Assembly (NCBI GenBank): GCA_949752735.1
Contig: OX457042.1
Location: 30,992,116-31,056,115 of the forward strand
DNA: 64,000 nucleotides
Direction of reading: 5' to 3'
From: Lumbricus terrestris
Lineage: Eukaryota > Annelida > Clitellata > Crassiclitellata > Lumbricidae
Part shown: in pieces, positions 48,236 through 61,333 of the stretch
Numbering within the stretch: position 1 is the first letter of the stretch
How the letters are laid out: each line of letters starts with the position of its first letter
Position numbers and translations under genes: made by a program
The notes under the pieces: model-generated
Told to the model about the DNA's origin: nothing
The model's input: only the letters and a program-made list of their open reading frames with translations
The model's database searches: none

Positions 48236-48661
48236 CTTCACGCTGCATTGATTGAAAGCTTGTTGTGACCTGAAAACCTGATGGGGGACACGTCCGATGC
48301 AAATCCCTGAATGGTGGGGAATCATGGCCAGATATCCTCCCTCTGGATCCGCGCCCCGACTCGATTAGAGACTGATTTCCTGTCGTCTTGTTTTCTACAG
48401 GTCTCGAGACTGTTCAAGTCCGGTGGATTTTCACTTAACGTTCGTCACGCAACTTTCACATCGACCAAAGAAAATAGCAGATCCACTGAGAGCACAGTGT
48501 TGGAACATTGCGAGGAACTGCGTTGGCACAGCAGGAGAATGTGTGTGCAGTCTCGGTGCGATGCTGGAGTTCAAGGATAACAAGGAGGACAGGATATTTT
48601 CGTGCAGGCATAATAATCTTAGTAATAAATTCGTGAACAAATTCACTAGATGTGTTCGTTG

Positions 48662-48907
48662 CAGTGGCGTAGACAAGGGGGCTTCGGGGTTAACACCCCC
48701 ATTGGCCTAAGGAAAAAGTTTTTTTAAAGGTTACTTATCCACTTAAATAAGAAAAAAAACAATTACTTGTAGTAACAATTGTTTTTCTTACTTTATTCCC
48801 TTTGTTACTTTATCCCCCATTTATTTAATGTAATACTGTTGGGTTGGTGTCAGAAAGGGCATCCGGCCAGGCAAAAAACATATAATAAATTCCTGGCTAC
48901 GTCACTG
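48662..48907. mobile_element. hAT-type MITE (CAGTGGCGTAGAC ends)
   Basis: Ends CAGTGGCGTAGACAAGG and CTGGCTACGTCACTG. Flanks GTTCGTTG (48654-48661) and GTTTGTTG (48908-48915) are an 8-bp duplication with one mismatch. Confidence 0.8.
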
Positions 48908-49439
48908 GTTTGTTGATGTTGTTGCAAGCAGAGAAATGTTGATCGGTCAATTGATTGATGTACTTCCTTAATTATGATTGCTTGAATGTCAATATTGATT
49001 GAGGTGGAGGAGGAGCTTTTAATGCACACCATTGTTGCAACGACTTGACCAGAAGAAGGAGTAGTATAAGACCGGTGTAAAGGTTTCAGATTAGGCCTAC
49101 CCCCTCCTAAACATTACCCGTCTGCATACTGTAAATTGCATCAATCATCTGTAGCTAAAATACTATTCGCCGCTGAAGTTTACATGGAGAAAATGAATTC
49201 GAGGCTATTAGCCTATATGTATTTTATAACATAGTGGAATGGTGAAACTGCGTTGCCTGATGTGTAGATCTGCACGGGAAAGACTAAGGTCTAAGGTATT
49301 AATAAATATAATAGGCTATAGGTCACACAATGTTAAACATAGGCACGCCATATACCTGCATTATGGTCATCAAGACCGCTCACAAACGCGTAGGAGAAAT
49401 GCACCTACAGTCTGGACTCTGGACTGTATGCCTGTATTA

Positions 49440-49699
49440 TATACATACATAGACCTACATATATACATACATGTATATACACATACATACACACATACAT
49501 GCATACATACACATACACACATACATACATAGTTACATACATACATATATACCTACATTATGTGGGTATACATGTTTGTATGTACGTATGTAGGCTACAT
49601 ACATGCATACATACATGTACATACACATATACATACACACACCCATGCATACATGCACATACATACATACATACATACATACATACATACATACATACA

Positions 49700-49730
<31 letters not shown>

Positions 49731-49815
49731 GTATACATACATACATACATACATACATACATACATACATACATACATACATACAATGTCATACATACAT
49801 ACATACATACATACC
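49440..49815. repeat. (ACAT)n microsatellite
   Basis: ~375 bp of ACAT tetranucleotide repeat with interruptions near 49555-49600. All long frames across it (HTYIHTYI, MYVCMYVC) are artefacts. Confidence 0.92.
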
Positions 49816-50291
49816 TCGTACGCACGTTAAAAATTGTTTACGAGCCATAGGGACAGGTCGCATTGTCTATGCTCAAGCACGTAGGTCTGTATACCAAGCG
49901 CATGCGACCCATAAAAGTCACATTGATTTCTTGTTGTTATCTGCATTTAATCGGATTTGTATTGATCAACAACTTTTCGTCGATCTCAAATTCGTTGCAT
50001 CTGGCGCAATCAAAATGGTTGCAGGCGGATGTTCAAGACAGTTGCAGTGAGCACCGACTACTCTGACTTGTGTTCAATATGGTATATGCAATAGAGTCGT
50101 CTTGACATCCATTCGTCAAATCGTTCACATCGGCAGTTACTGTATACGCTACTATAGTAGGCCAAGTTTTTGCAGACACACGAATTAAAAATGCAAAAAT
50201 AATGCGATGCGTTGACACCATTATTGCAACGGCAAGCTTCAGTGAAATACTTTTACAGGGGAGCATAATTATTGTCACATTACTCACCGCA

Positions 50292-50546
50292 CATGGGCGG
50301 AATTTATCAGGGGATAGGGGAGTTATGCCCCCAAGGACTAAAAATAGATCATAAATTTTTTCCGGGGAAAATGGTATATTTTCACAAAGTTTCGACCAAA
50401 TGACTAACAAAAAGAAAAAATGTCATCAAATTTTGGTAGATGAAACTATCGTCGGCGCCGCTAGTTCTGGACCAAGTCTCCGTCCCAAAGCCAACGTTAA
50501 AATTATTTCTAGCCCTCCCAAGAACAGAAACCAAACTTCACCCATG
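50292..50546. mobile_element. hAT-type MITE (family 'CATGGGCGG')
   Basis: Ends CATGGGCGGAATTTATCAG and AAACTTCACCCATG, perfect 8-bp duplication TCACCGCA (50284-50291, 50547-50554). Relative of 16022-16176. Confidence 0.9.
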
Positions 50547-52694
50547 TCACCGCAATAATAGAAAAGTTTCATGATTTTAATTATAAGGGTAAATTTGCTT
50601 TAGGCCTACTAAGCAATAGCTCCAAATTAGAAGAGAGGCATATAGGCCTATTACGCTGTGGAAATGGAGTCAATAGAAGCCTTAGCTTATAGACAATGGC
50701 CCACGCCTTTTTAGGTCTTGCAACACTAACTCAGTGTCAGGTTTATTATTATTCTACAGACGGTCCAAAATGCTGCCACCAGATGATATCACACCTCTCG
50801 CGCTACTCCCATAATGTTGCAGGTTGGGCCAAAAAATACCCCCAAGGTTTTTGTCAATATCTATATTAATTCTATATTAATTCTCTTTTCATCAAAATAT
50901 TTCAAACAGAACAAAAGTTATACCACTTTTAGTGATACCACCCACCTTTTTGACGTAACGCAACAAAAAGTAGCAAACACACGATTTTATTAAGTCTCAA
51001 ATAATTGTTATCAAATGAACTTGAGAGTGCTACACAAATTCTGTTCAATGTATCCACGACCAGTGCCAAAACTTCTTTTGAGTCTCCTTGCAAAGTTCTT
51101 GAAAGCCCCGTTGATGCGTTCCAAATGCAAATCTATAGCCATATCAACTCCAATGCGCCTATATTAATTATTAAATTCTCTTACCGTTCTTGGTTTTGGT
51201 TGCAGATTGTGATATTTCTCCAGCATAGCTCTCCGCAATTGAGAATAACGGTTGATTAGCCTACGCGCTGACGCTATTCATATCTGTATCCAACGCCTAT
51301 GTTCAACGTGTTTTCTACGTCGTGCTCTTGGTCTGACTAGGCCTACCGCACTTTACGCCAGTGCGCAGCATAATGATCAGCATCTTCTTTAAAACATAAA
51401 ATGCAGCTGTAGCCTACTGGGTTCAAAGATCTCGTCATCAGAACAATTAACCTGCTAGAAAAACTGCACATAGCCCACGGACTGAAATTAGAACGGTGAA
51501 ACCTTTCCGAACTTACATGTCGCCGGTTATCACATTCACAACAATTATCAAGTAAAGCTTTTCGCCCCATCCAGCCCCACCGCACCTGGTGGGCAGCCCA
51601 TCCCACCCAACCCCCAACTTTCTGGATACCCAGTGTTGCCCGCTAAATTTCGATTTTTCGCTTTCACTCCCGTTTCCAACTCTTCCCCGCAGTCCATATA
51701 TATATATATATATACATATAATTTATTATATATATATTACTTAAATATATATATATGTAAGTAATATCATGTCCCGCCTGCCCACACCTCGATTCGTCCT
51801 ACCCCATCCAGCTCCTTGTATTGGTGTTGCTCGGTAGATGTAGGCCTAGGTTATTCGCAACATCCTGCATCACCCTGCCCCACTCCGCATCCCATTCCCT
51901 CTTCCCGTCGAACACATCCCCATCCTCTGAAGTAAACCGGTATTGACCAGGAAAGTTTGGTTCTTCACTACCACACCACTCCCGTGAGGCGAGGGCGGAA
52001 TATCCTGGTGACCCTTTTGAGGTTTTAGATGACCCGGTGCTTAGGCATTAGTCTGCTTTTCCCGGCAATTTTTTTTCACCCGCAAATTTTGGTTCACACC
52101 GCCTCCATTTTACCAAGCATTCACCCCGCCACGCGAGGGTGTGGTGGGTGCTAAGTGGGGGCCGGGGTGGTCCTGTAGCTCTAACTGCAAACTTTCAGGT
52201 GAATAGCTTTGAAATTGTGGCAATGGTTTGGAAACAGTGAAATTTGGGAGTTCGCTCCCGCCCTACCTCATGTCGGGACTCGGGGGATACATGAATCATT
52301 CATCAACCCTTCCACTGGGTGGTTCCGGAGGCCATCTGTCTTGATGCAAGATTTCAGTTCAATAGCCGTAAAACCATGGGCATGCACGCTGGACAAATAG
52401 GCCTATAGACATCGCCTACACACACACACATTCTCCTGTAGCCAAGGCCTATAATATTTAGGCCTAGATAATTCGTTTTCAATAATTGATTGTGACAGAT
52501 GGTTGGCCTAGACTAGGTCTGAGTCTACTTTGAAACTAAAAATTCTTGATCATAATCGTTATCGTAATCTCGAAACTTCTATAGCGCCCATAAAACGAAG
52601 TCGCGAGAACCATCGCTTAATGCTTATTCGCAATCGCTTAATCAAAATAAAATCGATAGTCAGCGGGTCAAGATCCGGAGAGGTGGGTTTTGTG

Positions 52695-52842
52695 CATAGG
52701 CGCAACCACCCTATGGGACCCACGGGACGCGTCCCCCCCAACTTTTGTGTGGTCCCCTAGCTTTATTATTATGGTCCCCCCAACTTTTAGGACGTGATTC
52801 ATTATGGTCCCCTCCAACTTTTAGGACGTGATTGCGCCTATG
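52695..52842. mobile_element. hAT-type MITE (family 'CATAGGCG')
   Basis: Ends CATAGGCGCAACCACCC and GATTGCGCCTATG, perfect 8-bp duplication GTTTTGTG (52687-52694, 52843-52850). Same family and size as 1387-1529. Confidence 0.9.
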
Positions 52843-53307
52843 GTTTTGTGGTCGGAGCAGGCTTAGGTTCAGCTCAAAGATCACACTTAGGTTTCGGCTG
52901 GGACTAAGGTTTCGGACAGGAGAATTTGCACTGAATGCGTAACTTCAAACTTATAGAGCGCTTCATAGTGCTGTCAAAATAATGCGTAGTCACTTTCAAC
53001 AGACGCTGAGAAGTAAGACCTAAAATGATTACTAAAAACCATTGTTTACTGTGTTGTTAACGCAGTAAAGTGAAATCCCACTTTCTTACTCACCAACATT
53101 ATTTACGAAGAAACAGACGAACAGTTTCGTAGCACAAATCACTATAGCAACGTCATCCAACTCAATGGCGGCGTGATCGTTATTACTCTCAGCGATTTTG
53201 TTAATAAATTTCAAAATCTGCGGCTTTAAATACGCTGCATTAGATTCTTAGGCGGAATTATACAGAAAATTTGATTTAAGTAGGATATATGAGAAATTAT
53301 TGGTAAG

Positions 53308-55090
53308 ATGCCGTTTCTGAAGCAACCGAAGAGTCGAGAGCCATTATGGCGAGAAAGTAACAACAAGGCGAATAAAAGTGGTGTTCTGCATACAATATAC
53401 TCCGTCAACGGAGACAAATATACAGGAGAATGGCAAAACGATCTTAAACACGGTGAGTATCGGCCTAGTTCCAGTATCCGGGACCCAAGCGTCGTTTGGG
53501 CCGTTATGGTCAGATTAGGTGTCATGAGTGTCGGCTAGTATAACGTTAGGCGCGTCAGAGTCGTTCTGGGTTAGAATTGGTGCAGTCATTAGATACTTTC
53601 CAAATGCACTATGGTTAAATTCTAGAATGGCTCGGCAGTAAGTAAACAATATGGTGGCCACAGATCAACGCAGAATAGAGCGCTGTCACTTGCGGCGATC
53701 AATAGCCCAATAAATAGCCCAATGTTTCCGCGAAAGTAAGCACGTAAATTTAGCAAGTAAATAATTAAAATGAAGGTATTTAGAAATAAGAACTAAAAGG
53801 TATTTCGAAATGGAAGCTGGATGCAAGTATTTTTATACCTGAAATCGAAGCTGGATTAATGAACATACATGTTGAAATGCGCGACTTAAAATCATCAATC
53901 TAATACACATAACAAAGACCTTATAAGGTCTTTGCATGTAATTTGTAACACATGTTTAAATGCTATTTATTCCATTTGTGAAAATTATAAAGCTTTTAAC
54001 CAATCCCACTTCTATTTTAGGGATATGATTTTCATCAATACGGCTTCTGTTTACCAAGAATTATTTTCTTCAGTCCAACTGCCATTTGACCACCGCTAAA
54101 ACTGATTATTAAATAAATAAACTATTATTCTGATGTGCTTACTTTCGCGGAAACTGTTGGAAACATTGCGCTATTTATCGCCGTAGTCTGTTGGAAACAT
54201 TGGGCTATTTATTGGGCTATTGATCGTCGCAAGTGACAGCGCTCTATTCCACTGATCTGTGGCCACCATATTGTTTACTTGCTACCGAGCCATTCCAGAA
54301 TTTAACTCGTGGTAATGAAACTAAAATGTGGCATATTTACAGTTTAAATTTGGCTTTTGTGCATTAAAAATGCTTTAGGAAACTGAGGAACCTGAAGCTG
54401 TACTTTCAGAGGCACCAACAGTTGAGGCTTTTTGCAGTAGCTACTTTTGCCATGAAGTTACATAAATTAGATAAGCAAACTGAGCATTCTATTTAACCTA
54501 ATCAAAGAATTTGATGAAAAATTCAATTATGCTTCAATTTAACTGGTTGCATTACTTTATCAGACTTTGTCAGAATGTTGCCTTTCTGTATATGGTTATT
54601 TGCCCAACCCGGATCTTACTTAAGATGTTACTAGCAGTCAGTTTACTTCACCCTGAGCATAAATTACTTTGCCGCCATAGCACTGCAACTGGGGTCATTG
54701 AAGAGCTGGCATATGCTAGAAAAGATGTGAAATACAGCCAACTCCTTGCAACACATAATTTTGTTATGTTGCCCTTGAGACCCATGATCCCATCTATAGC
54801 GCAGGTTTGCCTCCATTTATGATCTGCGACACTAGCGTACTGGAAACTTTGGAGACCCGAATGAAACTAGCCATCTATTCCAAAGGCTCTCAATTATCAT
54901 TCAGTAATTCAGTGCTGTTACTCAACACAGTATTTTGACTTGCCTCACTTGGATGAAAGTCATGAAACTAAGCCATTCCAGATGTTACTAGCAGTCTCCA
55001 TACAATATTTTACATCTAGCTTCAAGAACTACCTTGGTTAAAATAATGATAATAATAATGATATTAATAATGATAATGATAACGATAATG

Positions 55091-55131
<41 letters not shown>

Positions 55132-55565
55132 AATAGTAATAATAATAATAATATCCATAATGATATTGATAATAATAATAATAAGAAGAAGAACTATGAT
55201 AATAATAGTGAATTATATTTATAAGAGCTTGACACCATAGAGCAATTACTTACGGGAACTGTACTTGACCGTACGATATGTTATTTATAATTTACTCAAT
55301 GAAATGATTTGGTTGACGTAGGAAAGGGAACATATGAGTGGAAACAATCTGGATGTCTTTACGATGGCGACTGGAAGGATGACATGCGGAACGGGTTCGG
55401 AACGTACAGCGTTCCAAGATCGAACAAGACATATCAGAAGCAGTACGCTGGAGGTTGGAAGAATGACAAGAAACATGTAAGATGATTAATTGCTTTAAAA
55501 GCCATTAAAAGAACGAGTCAGACTGGTATGATTGATTGTTAATTAGGTCCAACATGCTTTTGTCA

Positions 55566-55603
<38 letters not shown>

Positions 55604-55722
55604 TTCCTAGGATATGATTTTTATTGATTTTTATTTGTTTTGTTTATTTGCCTTGAAGGTGCGCACTTAACTGACATTTGCAGGTGCACGGCAGAAGTTA
55701 CTTACGGAGTATTTTTTTAAAA

Positions 55723-55753
<31 letters not shown>

Positions 55754-56770
55754 TATTATTATTATTATTATTATTATTACTAGTAGTAGTAGTAGTATTT
55801 TTTATTTTTTTATTTATTTAAGAAAAATATAATTTCAATCTTTATTAAAACACCACTCAAGCTTAAAAGAAAACTCAAAAAACAGAAATGTGTTCAAGCA
55901 TTATTATTATTATTATTATTATTTTCGCCCAAGGTATAAATGGTCCCTCAGGCTCTAAGAAAAATATGATGTGCTTTGTCGTTCTTGACTTAATGGTCAA
56001 TGGTCATCCTCATCGGTCAATTGCGTAAAAGTGCCTCAAAATGCGACAGCATTAGACTTCTCTTTGCAACTTGAAAGACACTGAAATAAGCGTGCTGTCT
56101 CTTGTATGTTTCCAGAAACAATGGTCAAACGTCGACCATTATTATTGTTTTTATTATTGTTATTATTATTGTTTTTGTTGTTATCATTATTACCAACTGC
56201 AATAATTATAATAAACAATGAGAATTGTAATTGTAATTGAATTGTAATTAATTAATTAATTAATTAACTAGTAGACTGTATTTAGATAAGTGTCAGAAAA
56301 GGTGCTACAAAACCCAATTACGTTAAACAATAGAGAAGGAATTAAAATTTTAATTTTGTACAGCTGTTCTTTTCCTTGTCTCCATAGGGCTATGGAACAA
56401 ATTTCTACGAGGATGGGTCATACTACGAGGGCGAGTGGTACTGCGGAAAAAGAAATGGTTGGGGTCGGATGTACTATGCGGACTGTTCCATCTACGAGGG
56501 AGAATGGTATGACGGACAACGAAGCGGACAGGGAATGCTTAGACTTGGTAAGAAACTTAAGCTAGGTAAGAAAGCTTAATTTTGTTAAAACTGCTATTAG
56601 AGTAACACAACTTATGTAATAATATACTTTATTTATATAGTATATATATATTAATATATTATTATACTAATATTATTTGTATTGATAATATTTAGATAAA
56701 TTGTTAATATTGTTAATATTAATATATTATTGATATAATATTTAATATAAATATTATTGTATTTGAGGGG

Positions 56771-56806
<36 letters not shown>

Positions 56807-59715
56807 ATACTTTATTTTGCATGAAGCAGAACAGAATAACCAAATGGAGAGCGGAACAAAAGAAAAAAATGCAAAAAAATGCTTCTAGTCACAAACAGAC
56901 TGGGTGACAGCTGAAACTAATGCCCTCCTTGTAGCGTGAACATTATGCACCCATTATCTGTTGTCCATTGCTGACCAACCGAGATCATTAACTAGATTAT
57001 TAGATTATTAAACTCGTGTCCATAACTGACTGTCATTAACAGTATATATTGAGTCTACTATAAAATATAATCAACTGTTGACATGTCTTTAGTGAGTTTA
57101 ATCATGGCAATTTCTATTAGAGTCCGAACTGCCTCATGTCATGTGGGAACCAGATGCTTTTCAGTACGCTTTATACCTGCAAGAGTTTACCGGTAGTTTG
57201 TAATGTAATGTACATGTAATATAATATAATTCAGACAATTTATATAGCATCGTCAGTAGCAAGCCACTTCTAGGATGCTTTACACATGGCTTGCTACTGA
57301 CGATACTATATAAATTGTCTAAATTACATTACATTACAAAATCTTGCTGGTATAGTTTACTCAACTGACACTGAGAAAATCTAGCTGTAACTGAGCCATG
57401 CCTTAATCAAGAGTGGTAGGCTATAATTATATGTTGTTGAGTGCTGTAAGTACAGCTGCACATTAGCTTCAACAAACTGAAAGAGTTATTGCAAATATCA
57501 TGATCTTGTTAGTTTTCTGCCACTCTTCCCAGATTTTTCATCTACCAACCCTTTTCTTCAATTCCTTTTCTCCACTGACTTCCCAACACTTGAGTGAATT
57601 TGTGCATGACCCTCAGCCTTCCTTGTGTTTACACCATTGCATTGGACATAACCATAACCTTTAAATGAACACAGGAAGAATTTGATATTGAGTAAACTAT
57701 CCAACACAGGAAGAATTTCCTATTGAGTACACTATCCTAATGAAAAACGTAAAATTCATGCTATGCTACCCAGTATGTTTTGTTGCTTCTTGGCATCCTT
57801 AACTTAGAAAGATTTGTACCTGGACTTTCACTAGATTGTACCAGTAGTATCTTATTAATTCCTCAACTGGATTGCAATGCTGGCTTTATAAGGATGAATA
57901 TAATTGGTACTTCAATGGAACCATTGGTATAATTGGTACAAGGAAGCAATAGTACCCAACAGATTGTACCTACATACATATGTATATACATGCATTACAT
58001 GTACATACATACATACATAGTTACATACATACATTACATGTGCATGCATACATTACACAATACCGTTCTGTGGTTGACCCGGCGGTATGGAATGGCCTCC
58101 CTCTTGAGCTGTGCCTATTTCCTAGATTACTCTCTGACACATTCTATAAGCACTTGAAAACTAGTCGTGAGCACTTCTGAGTAGTTCCTTGAAGAGTTGC
58201 TACATAAATACTTGAATGAATGAATACATACATGCGTATTTACATACGTACTACAGACCTTAGAGTTCAAACCCAGGTGTGCTGCATATTGTTATTTATT
58301 TATGTTATTCAGGTGTAGACTACAATGTCAGGTATGCAAATTCTTTTGTTTCAATTTGATCACCTGCCATATAAATTCTCATAATTAATGATTTAACGAA
58401 TGAATTGCTGTTCTTTCAGCCAACGAGAACCGCTACGAAGGGTCATGGAAGAGCGACAAGAAGAACGGATCTGGCCGGTTCTTCTACCTCGACAAGGGTC
58501 AGATCTACGACGGCGTCTGGGTGGACGACACTGCCCGCTGTGGAGAAGTGAAGGACATGGACCGTGAGGAGGCTCCGGATGCTACCATGTACCCCTTACC
58601 ACCTGTAAGTTTCTACCGTGAAACCTTAACCATTGCCGATAATTATTTGCTGTTTAAATAGACATAGACGCAGGAAGCATGATGCATTTCGTCGATTATT
58701 GTTGTCAAATAATGTATGTACGAGCTCTTGTTATAGCATCCCTTCAAGATGACTACTCAGAGGTGCTCCTGACTACAGCGCGCACACTTAATCAGAGCTT
58801 TACGACGAAGCGCATGAGCAATTGCAAGTGAAGGACTTGCTCATGGTCCCACTGTGTGGCAGCTTGAGATAGATTCGAATCTGCAACCTTCCGGCTCGAA
58901 GGCACCGAACTTGCCTCTGCACCACCGTCTTCCACAATGATGGTCTACGGTCACTGTTCTCCAATTCAGGTATCAGGTGATAGATCTGAGCATAGCGGTG
59001 CGACTCTGTCCGTGGGGGGAAATTTAATTAGGGGGAAATTTAAAGGTTCAACCGGTGCCGAAAAAATAATTTCCTCATTTTAAAACTAATTCTGTTTATT
59101 TACGCGACAATGTGCATTCCAAACCCCCAAACTATCAGACCCCAATTTTTATATACGGGGCTGTTGGCTACACGCCGCATAGCCCACTACGCATTCTCAA
59201 ACTGTAGCTATCAATAATAGTAATAATAATAATAATTATTATTATTATTATTATTATTATTATAATAATAAAAATAATAATAATATTTTCTTTATTGAAC
59301 AATCCGGTTGACAGACCGCAACCGGTTACAGTGTATATTTTAAGCAATTGAAACAATTAACTAAAACGCAAATTACAGAAGACATAAATCTTAACTACCG
59401 GTACTACAGAACAGACAGCCTGCAATAATCGGTGCTAATAGCAGCCTACAAAGCACGTCCGCCGATCGGGGGTTCGAACTCGCTACCTCTCGCTCTCCAT
59501 GCAAGCATGTTATCCAATGCGCTACCGGGCCCCTCCCCAATTGTTAGATTGCGGAAACAACCGAATATTCCAGTTCTTTAAATGCTGGCATATTTATTTA
59601 TTTATTCTCTTTGTCATTAATTATTTGTGGTTGTATATTTCTATAGACTGGTCTCGCCAATCCAGAAGACGTTTTAAATGAGGCTAAACAGAAATTCCTC
59701 CCAGATGATGACTGA
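53308..59715 (+). CDS. MORN3: MORN repeat-containing protein 3
   Basis: Five coding exons with GT-AG junctions and matching phases: 53308-53452, 55322-55476, 56388-56547, 58420-58604, 59647-59715. The product is 237 aa, against about 240 in mammals. It starts MPFLKQPKSREPLWRESNNK, like vertebrate MORN3. Seven MORN units are visible, each with a Y-x-G-x-W core: YTGEW, YDGDW, YAGGW, YEGEW, YEGEW, YEGSW, YDGVW. The C-terminus has DREEAPDATMYPLP and ends FLPDDD. MORN3 is a sperm/testis-associated scaffold in vertebrates. MORN folds are thought to act as dimerising scaffolds. All splice sites and the frame are intact. Introns carry LINE, SINE, MITE and microsatellite insertions. Possible polyadenylation signal AATAAA at 60308. 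Confidence 0.95.
53612..54312. mobile_element. ~700-bp element with ~110-bp inverted repeats in MORN3 intron 1
   Basis: GTTAAATTCTAGAATGGCTC...AGTAAACAATATGGTGGCCA...AGCGCTGTCACTTGCG...GCCCAATGTTTCCGCGAAAG (53613-53740) is inverted at 54135-54312. The right arm carries an extra duplicated TGTTGGAAACATTG segment. No coding sequence. Confidence 0.75.
54680..54835 (+). mobile_element. Degenerate retroelement-like coding fragment
   Basis: ATGVIEELAYARKDVKYSQLLATHNF continues after a frameshift as VALETHDPIYSAGLPPF. It resembles a motif (KYxxL...FVPVAVET) at the ends of RT-derived sequences in invertebrates. Family not certain. Confidence 0.4.
55037..55205. repeat. (AAT)n/(GAT)n microsatellite
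   Basis: Imperfect AAT/ATA repeats in MORN3 intron 1, about 120 bp before exon 2. Similar ATT arrays at 55568-55608, 55722-55800 and 55901-55924 in intron 2. Confidence 0.9.
56762..56810. repeat. (TA)n microsatellite in MORN3 intron 3
   Basis: Near-perfect alternating TA tract, close to further AT-rich sequence at 56630-56760. Confidence 0.85.
57195..57350. repeat. Inverted repeat with ~60-bp arms (hairpin) in MORN3 intron 3
   Basis: CAATTTATATAGCATCGTCA-GTAGCAAGCCA is followed after ~20 bases by TGGCTTGCTAC-TGACGATACTATATAAATTG. Pairing extends outward through AATT and GTAATGTAATGT / ACATTACATTAC. Compatible with a foldback element or a long hairpin RNA. Confidence 0.8.
58060..58228 (+). 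mobile_element. L2-type LINE 3' end fragment
   Basis: RSVVDPAVWNGLPLELCLF, SDTFYKHLKTSREHF then stop, followed by GAGTAGTTCCTTGAAGAGTTGCTACATAAATA and a (TGAA)n tail. Same class as 4990-5255, in MORN3 intron 3. Confidence 0.78.
58718..58936 (-). mobile_element. tRNA-derived SINE, family 1
   Basis: TTGTTATAGCATCCCTTCAAG tail at left, AGATTCGAATCTGCAACC (B box complement) and CTGCACCACCGTC (A box complement) at right. Lies in MORN3 intron 4. Confidence 0.8.
59295..59540 (-). mobile_element. tRNA-like SINE, family 2
   Basis: Complement reads GGTAGCGCATTGGATAACAT, GCGAGTTCGAACCCCC, GCGGACGTGCTTTGTAGGCT, GCAGGCTGTCTGTTCTG, then a longer 3' part to TTCTTTATTGAACAATCC at its left. Matches 7742-7872. 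Located ~100 bp before the last MORN3 exon. Confidence 0.75.
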
Positions 59716-60307
59716 ATTGCACTGCTCTACAAAGAAGTCATTGTTCATCATCATCACCATCGTCATCGTCATCATCATCATTGTCGTCGTCATCATCGTC
59801 AAGATCATAATCACCAACAGCAACAATATCGTTGTTTTCATCGTTCACGCAATGAGGACTATTATACATAGTGAACATTCACAGCTGCAAAGGCTTCACA
59901 GATTGTATGTTTAAAAACTATGTTGTAGCCTTTTGACAATGAAACAGAAGTGTCTGGCTTTGGACCACATTGAAAGGTGGTTTCACCTACTATCGTATTA
60001 TCATCATGCTGCATATCGTATCTTGTGGACTGTGTTCTGGGGTTCTTTATCATTGTATCGTATTGTATCTGGACATTAATTTATGTAGCACCATTAGCTG
60101 CATGGTCTATTCAGAGGTTTACCACTTTGATGAAGCGCTGCTTTAGATTCCCAGTCATTGTAAGTATAGGCTCATTGTTGAAGTGTTAAAACAGTTAAAT
60201 ATATTTACTGTAGGACAGTAACTACAGATGAGGCTTTTAAATTAAATATATGTACTAGAAATTAATGATGATGACATTGTGTGTATAGGCCTACTGTATT
60301 ATAATAT

Positions 60308-60313
60308 AATAAA
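60308..60313 (+). terminator. MORN3: Possible MORN3 polyadenylation signal
   Basis: AATAAA about 590 bp after the stop codon. First canonical hexamer noticed in the downstream region; use is not shown. Confidence 0.35.
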
Positions 60314-60605
60314 CTGTATGTATATATATTGTATTGTATTCCATTGTATTGTATCTATAAATTTGTACATCGCTTCTCACAGTGCACACCAAATATGTCA
60401 CCAATCAGAGGTGCTCCCAGTGCGAATGACCCAGAAAAAGGAAAGTAGTTTTTGAGACAACGAAATGATTCGGGAACCAGTTAATAACGAAGACCATGTC
60501 GGTGGAGGAAAACGATTCCAAAGTGCAGAATCAATAAAGGCAAAAGCTGGAGTTTTGGCCAAACAGTCCTTGCTCATGGAACAAAGAGATCATATCTGTT
60601 ACATG

Positions 60606-60960
60606 CAAGGCTGTACACGAGGGTATACGCGGGTATACAGGCTATAATACAGCGTATACGCACCTCCGGCGAAAAACGGCATCGTATACTCACCTCCCGA
60701 AAAGTAGGGTATACGCGGGTAAAAAGGATGGTACACCGTACACGCTAGTAAATCATGGAACACGCGGCAAAATAGACGAGATTTTGACCCGATGACTAAA
60801 ACAAAGTCATCAGTTTTTTCGGACGGCAAAATGGAAAATGGACGAGATTTTTGGCCCGATGACTAAGAAAAAAAGGTCGTCAGAAATTTCGGGGCCGAAC
60901 TCGTCGGGTTTTCCTCCCGGTCAGCGTGTACTCACCTCAAAATTTACCAGTACAGCCCTG
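60606..60960. mobile_element. hAT-type MITE (family 'CAGGGCTGTAC')
   Basis: Ends CAAGGCTGTACACGAGGG and GTACAGCCCTG, perfect 8-bp duplication GTTACATG (60598-60605, 60961-60968). Internal GTATACGCGGGTATAC repeats and GCGTGTACTCACCTC as in 34663-35140. Confidence 0.92.
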
Positions 60961-61333
60961 GTTACATGAGTGTAGTGGATGAGGAGAGGATGCTAATATT
61001 ACCATGCATGAGTTAAGAGATGCTGAGGTCGGCAGTTTGCGGATTAGAATCGTGAGATCACAAAGATAGTTTGATGCTAGAATGGCTAGGCCAGAGTAAG
61101 ATGGGTAAATTAAATTGAGAATGTATGCCTAAGCTCTTGATGGCAAAGCATAACTGTGGTCATTGACTTTTGCCTGGAAGAGATTTGCCCCTCCTCCCGG
61201 CCAATCGCCTACTTCCTCACCCTCACATCACCCATCCCACCCATCCTACTCCCCAGCCCACTTATTTTCCCCATCTCACTCACCCACCGACCCCTATAAC
61301 CCGACGTCCCATCTTGTCTCCACCTCTCTGTGG

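Larger units (their letters stand above)
49816..53230. other. Intergenic region with repeats, no gene recognised
   Basis: Contains MITEs at 50292-50546 and 52695-52842, an AT microsatellite with palindromic TATATA at 51697-51765, and C-rich segments (51580-51680, 51780-52150) resembling 62680-62830. No supported coding region. Confidence 0.6.

Noticed and set aside
48311..48710. Two overlapping frames after a TTTTCTACAG acceptor-like site, with LTFVTQLSHRPKK and AQCWNIARNC
   Set aside because: Not recognised, no start or donor that makes a gene, and it sits in a dispersed repeat context.
49499..50050. Frames of HTYIHTYI and MYVCMYVC repeats
   Set aside because: They translate the (ACAT)n microsatellite on both strands.
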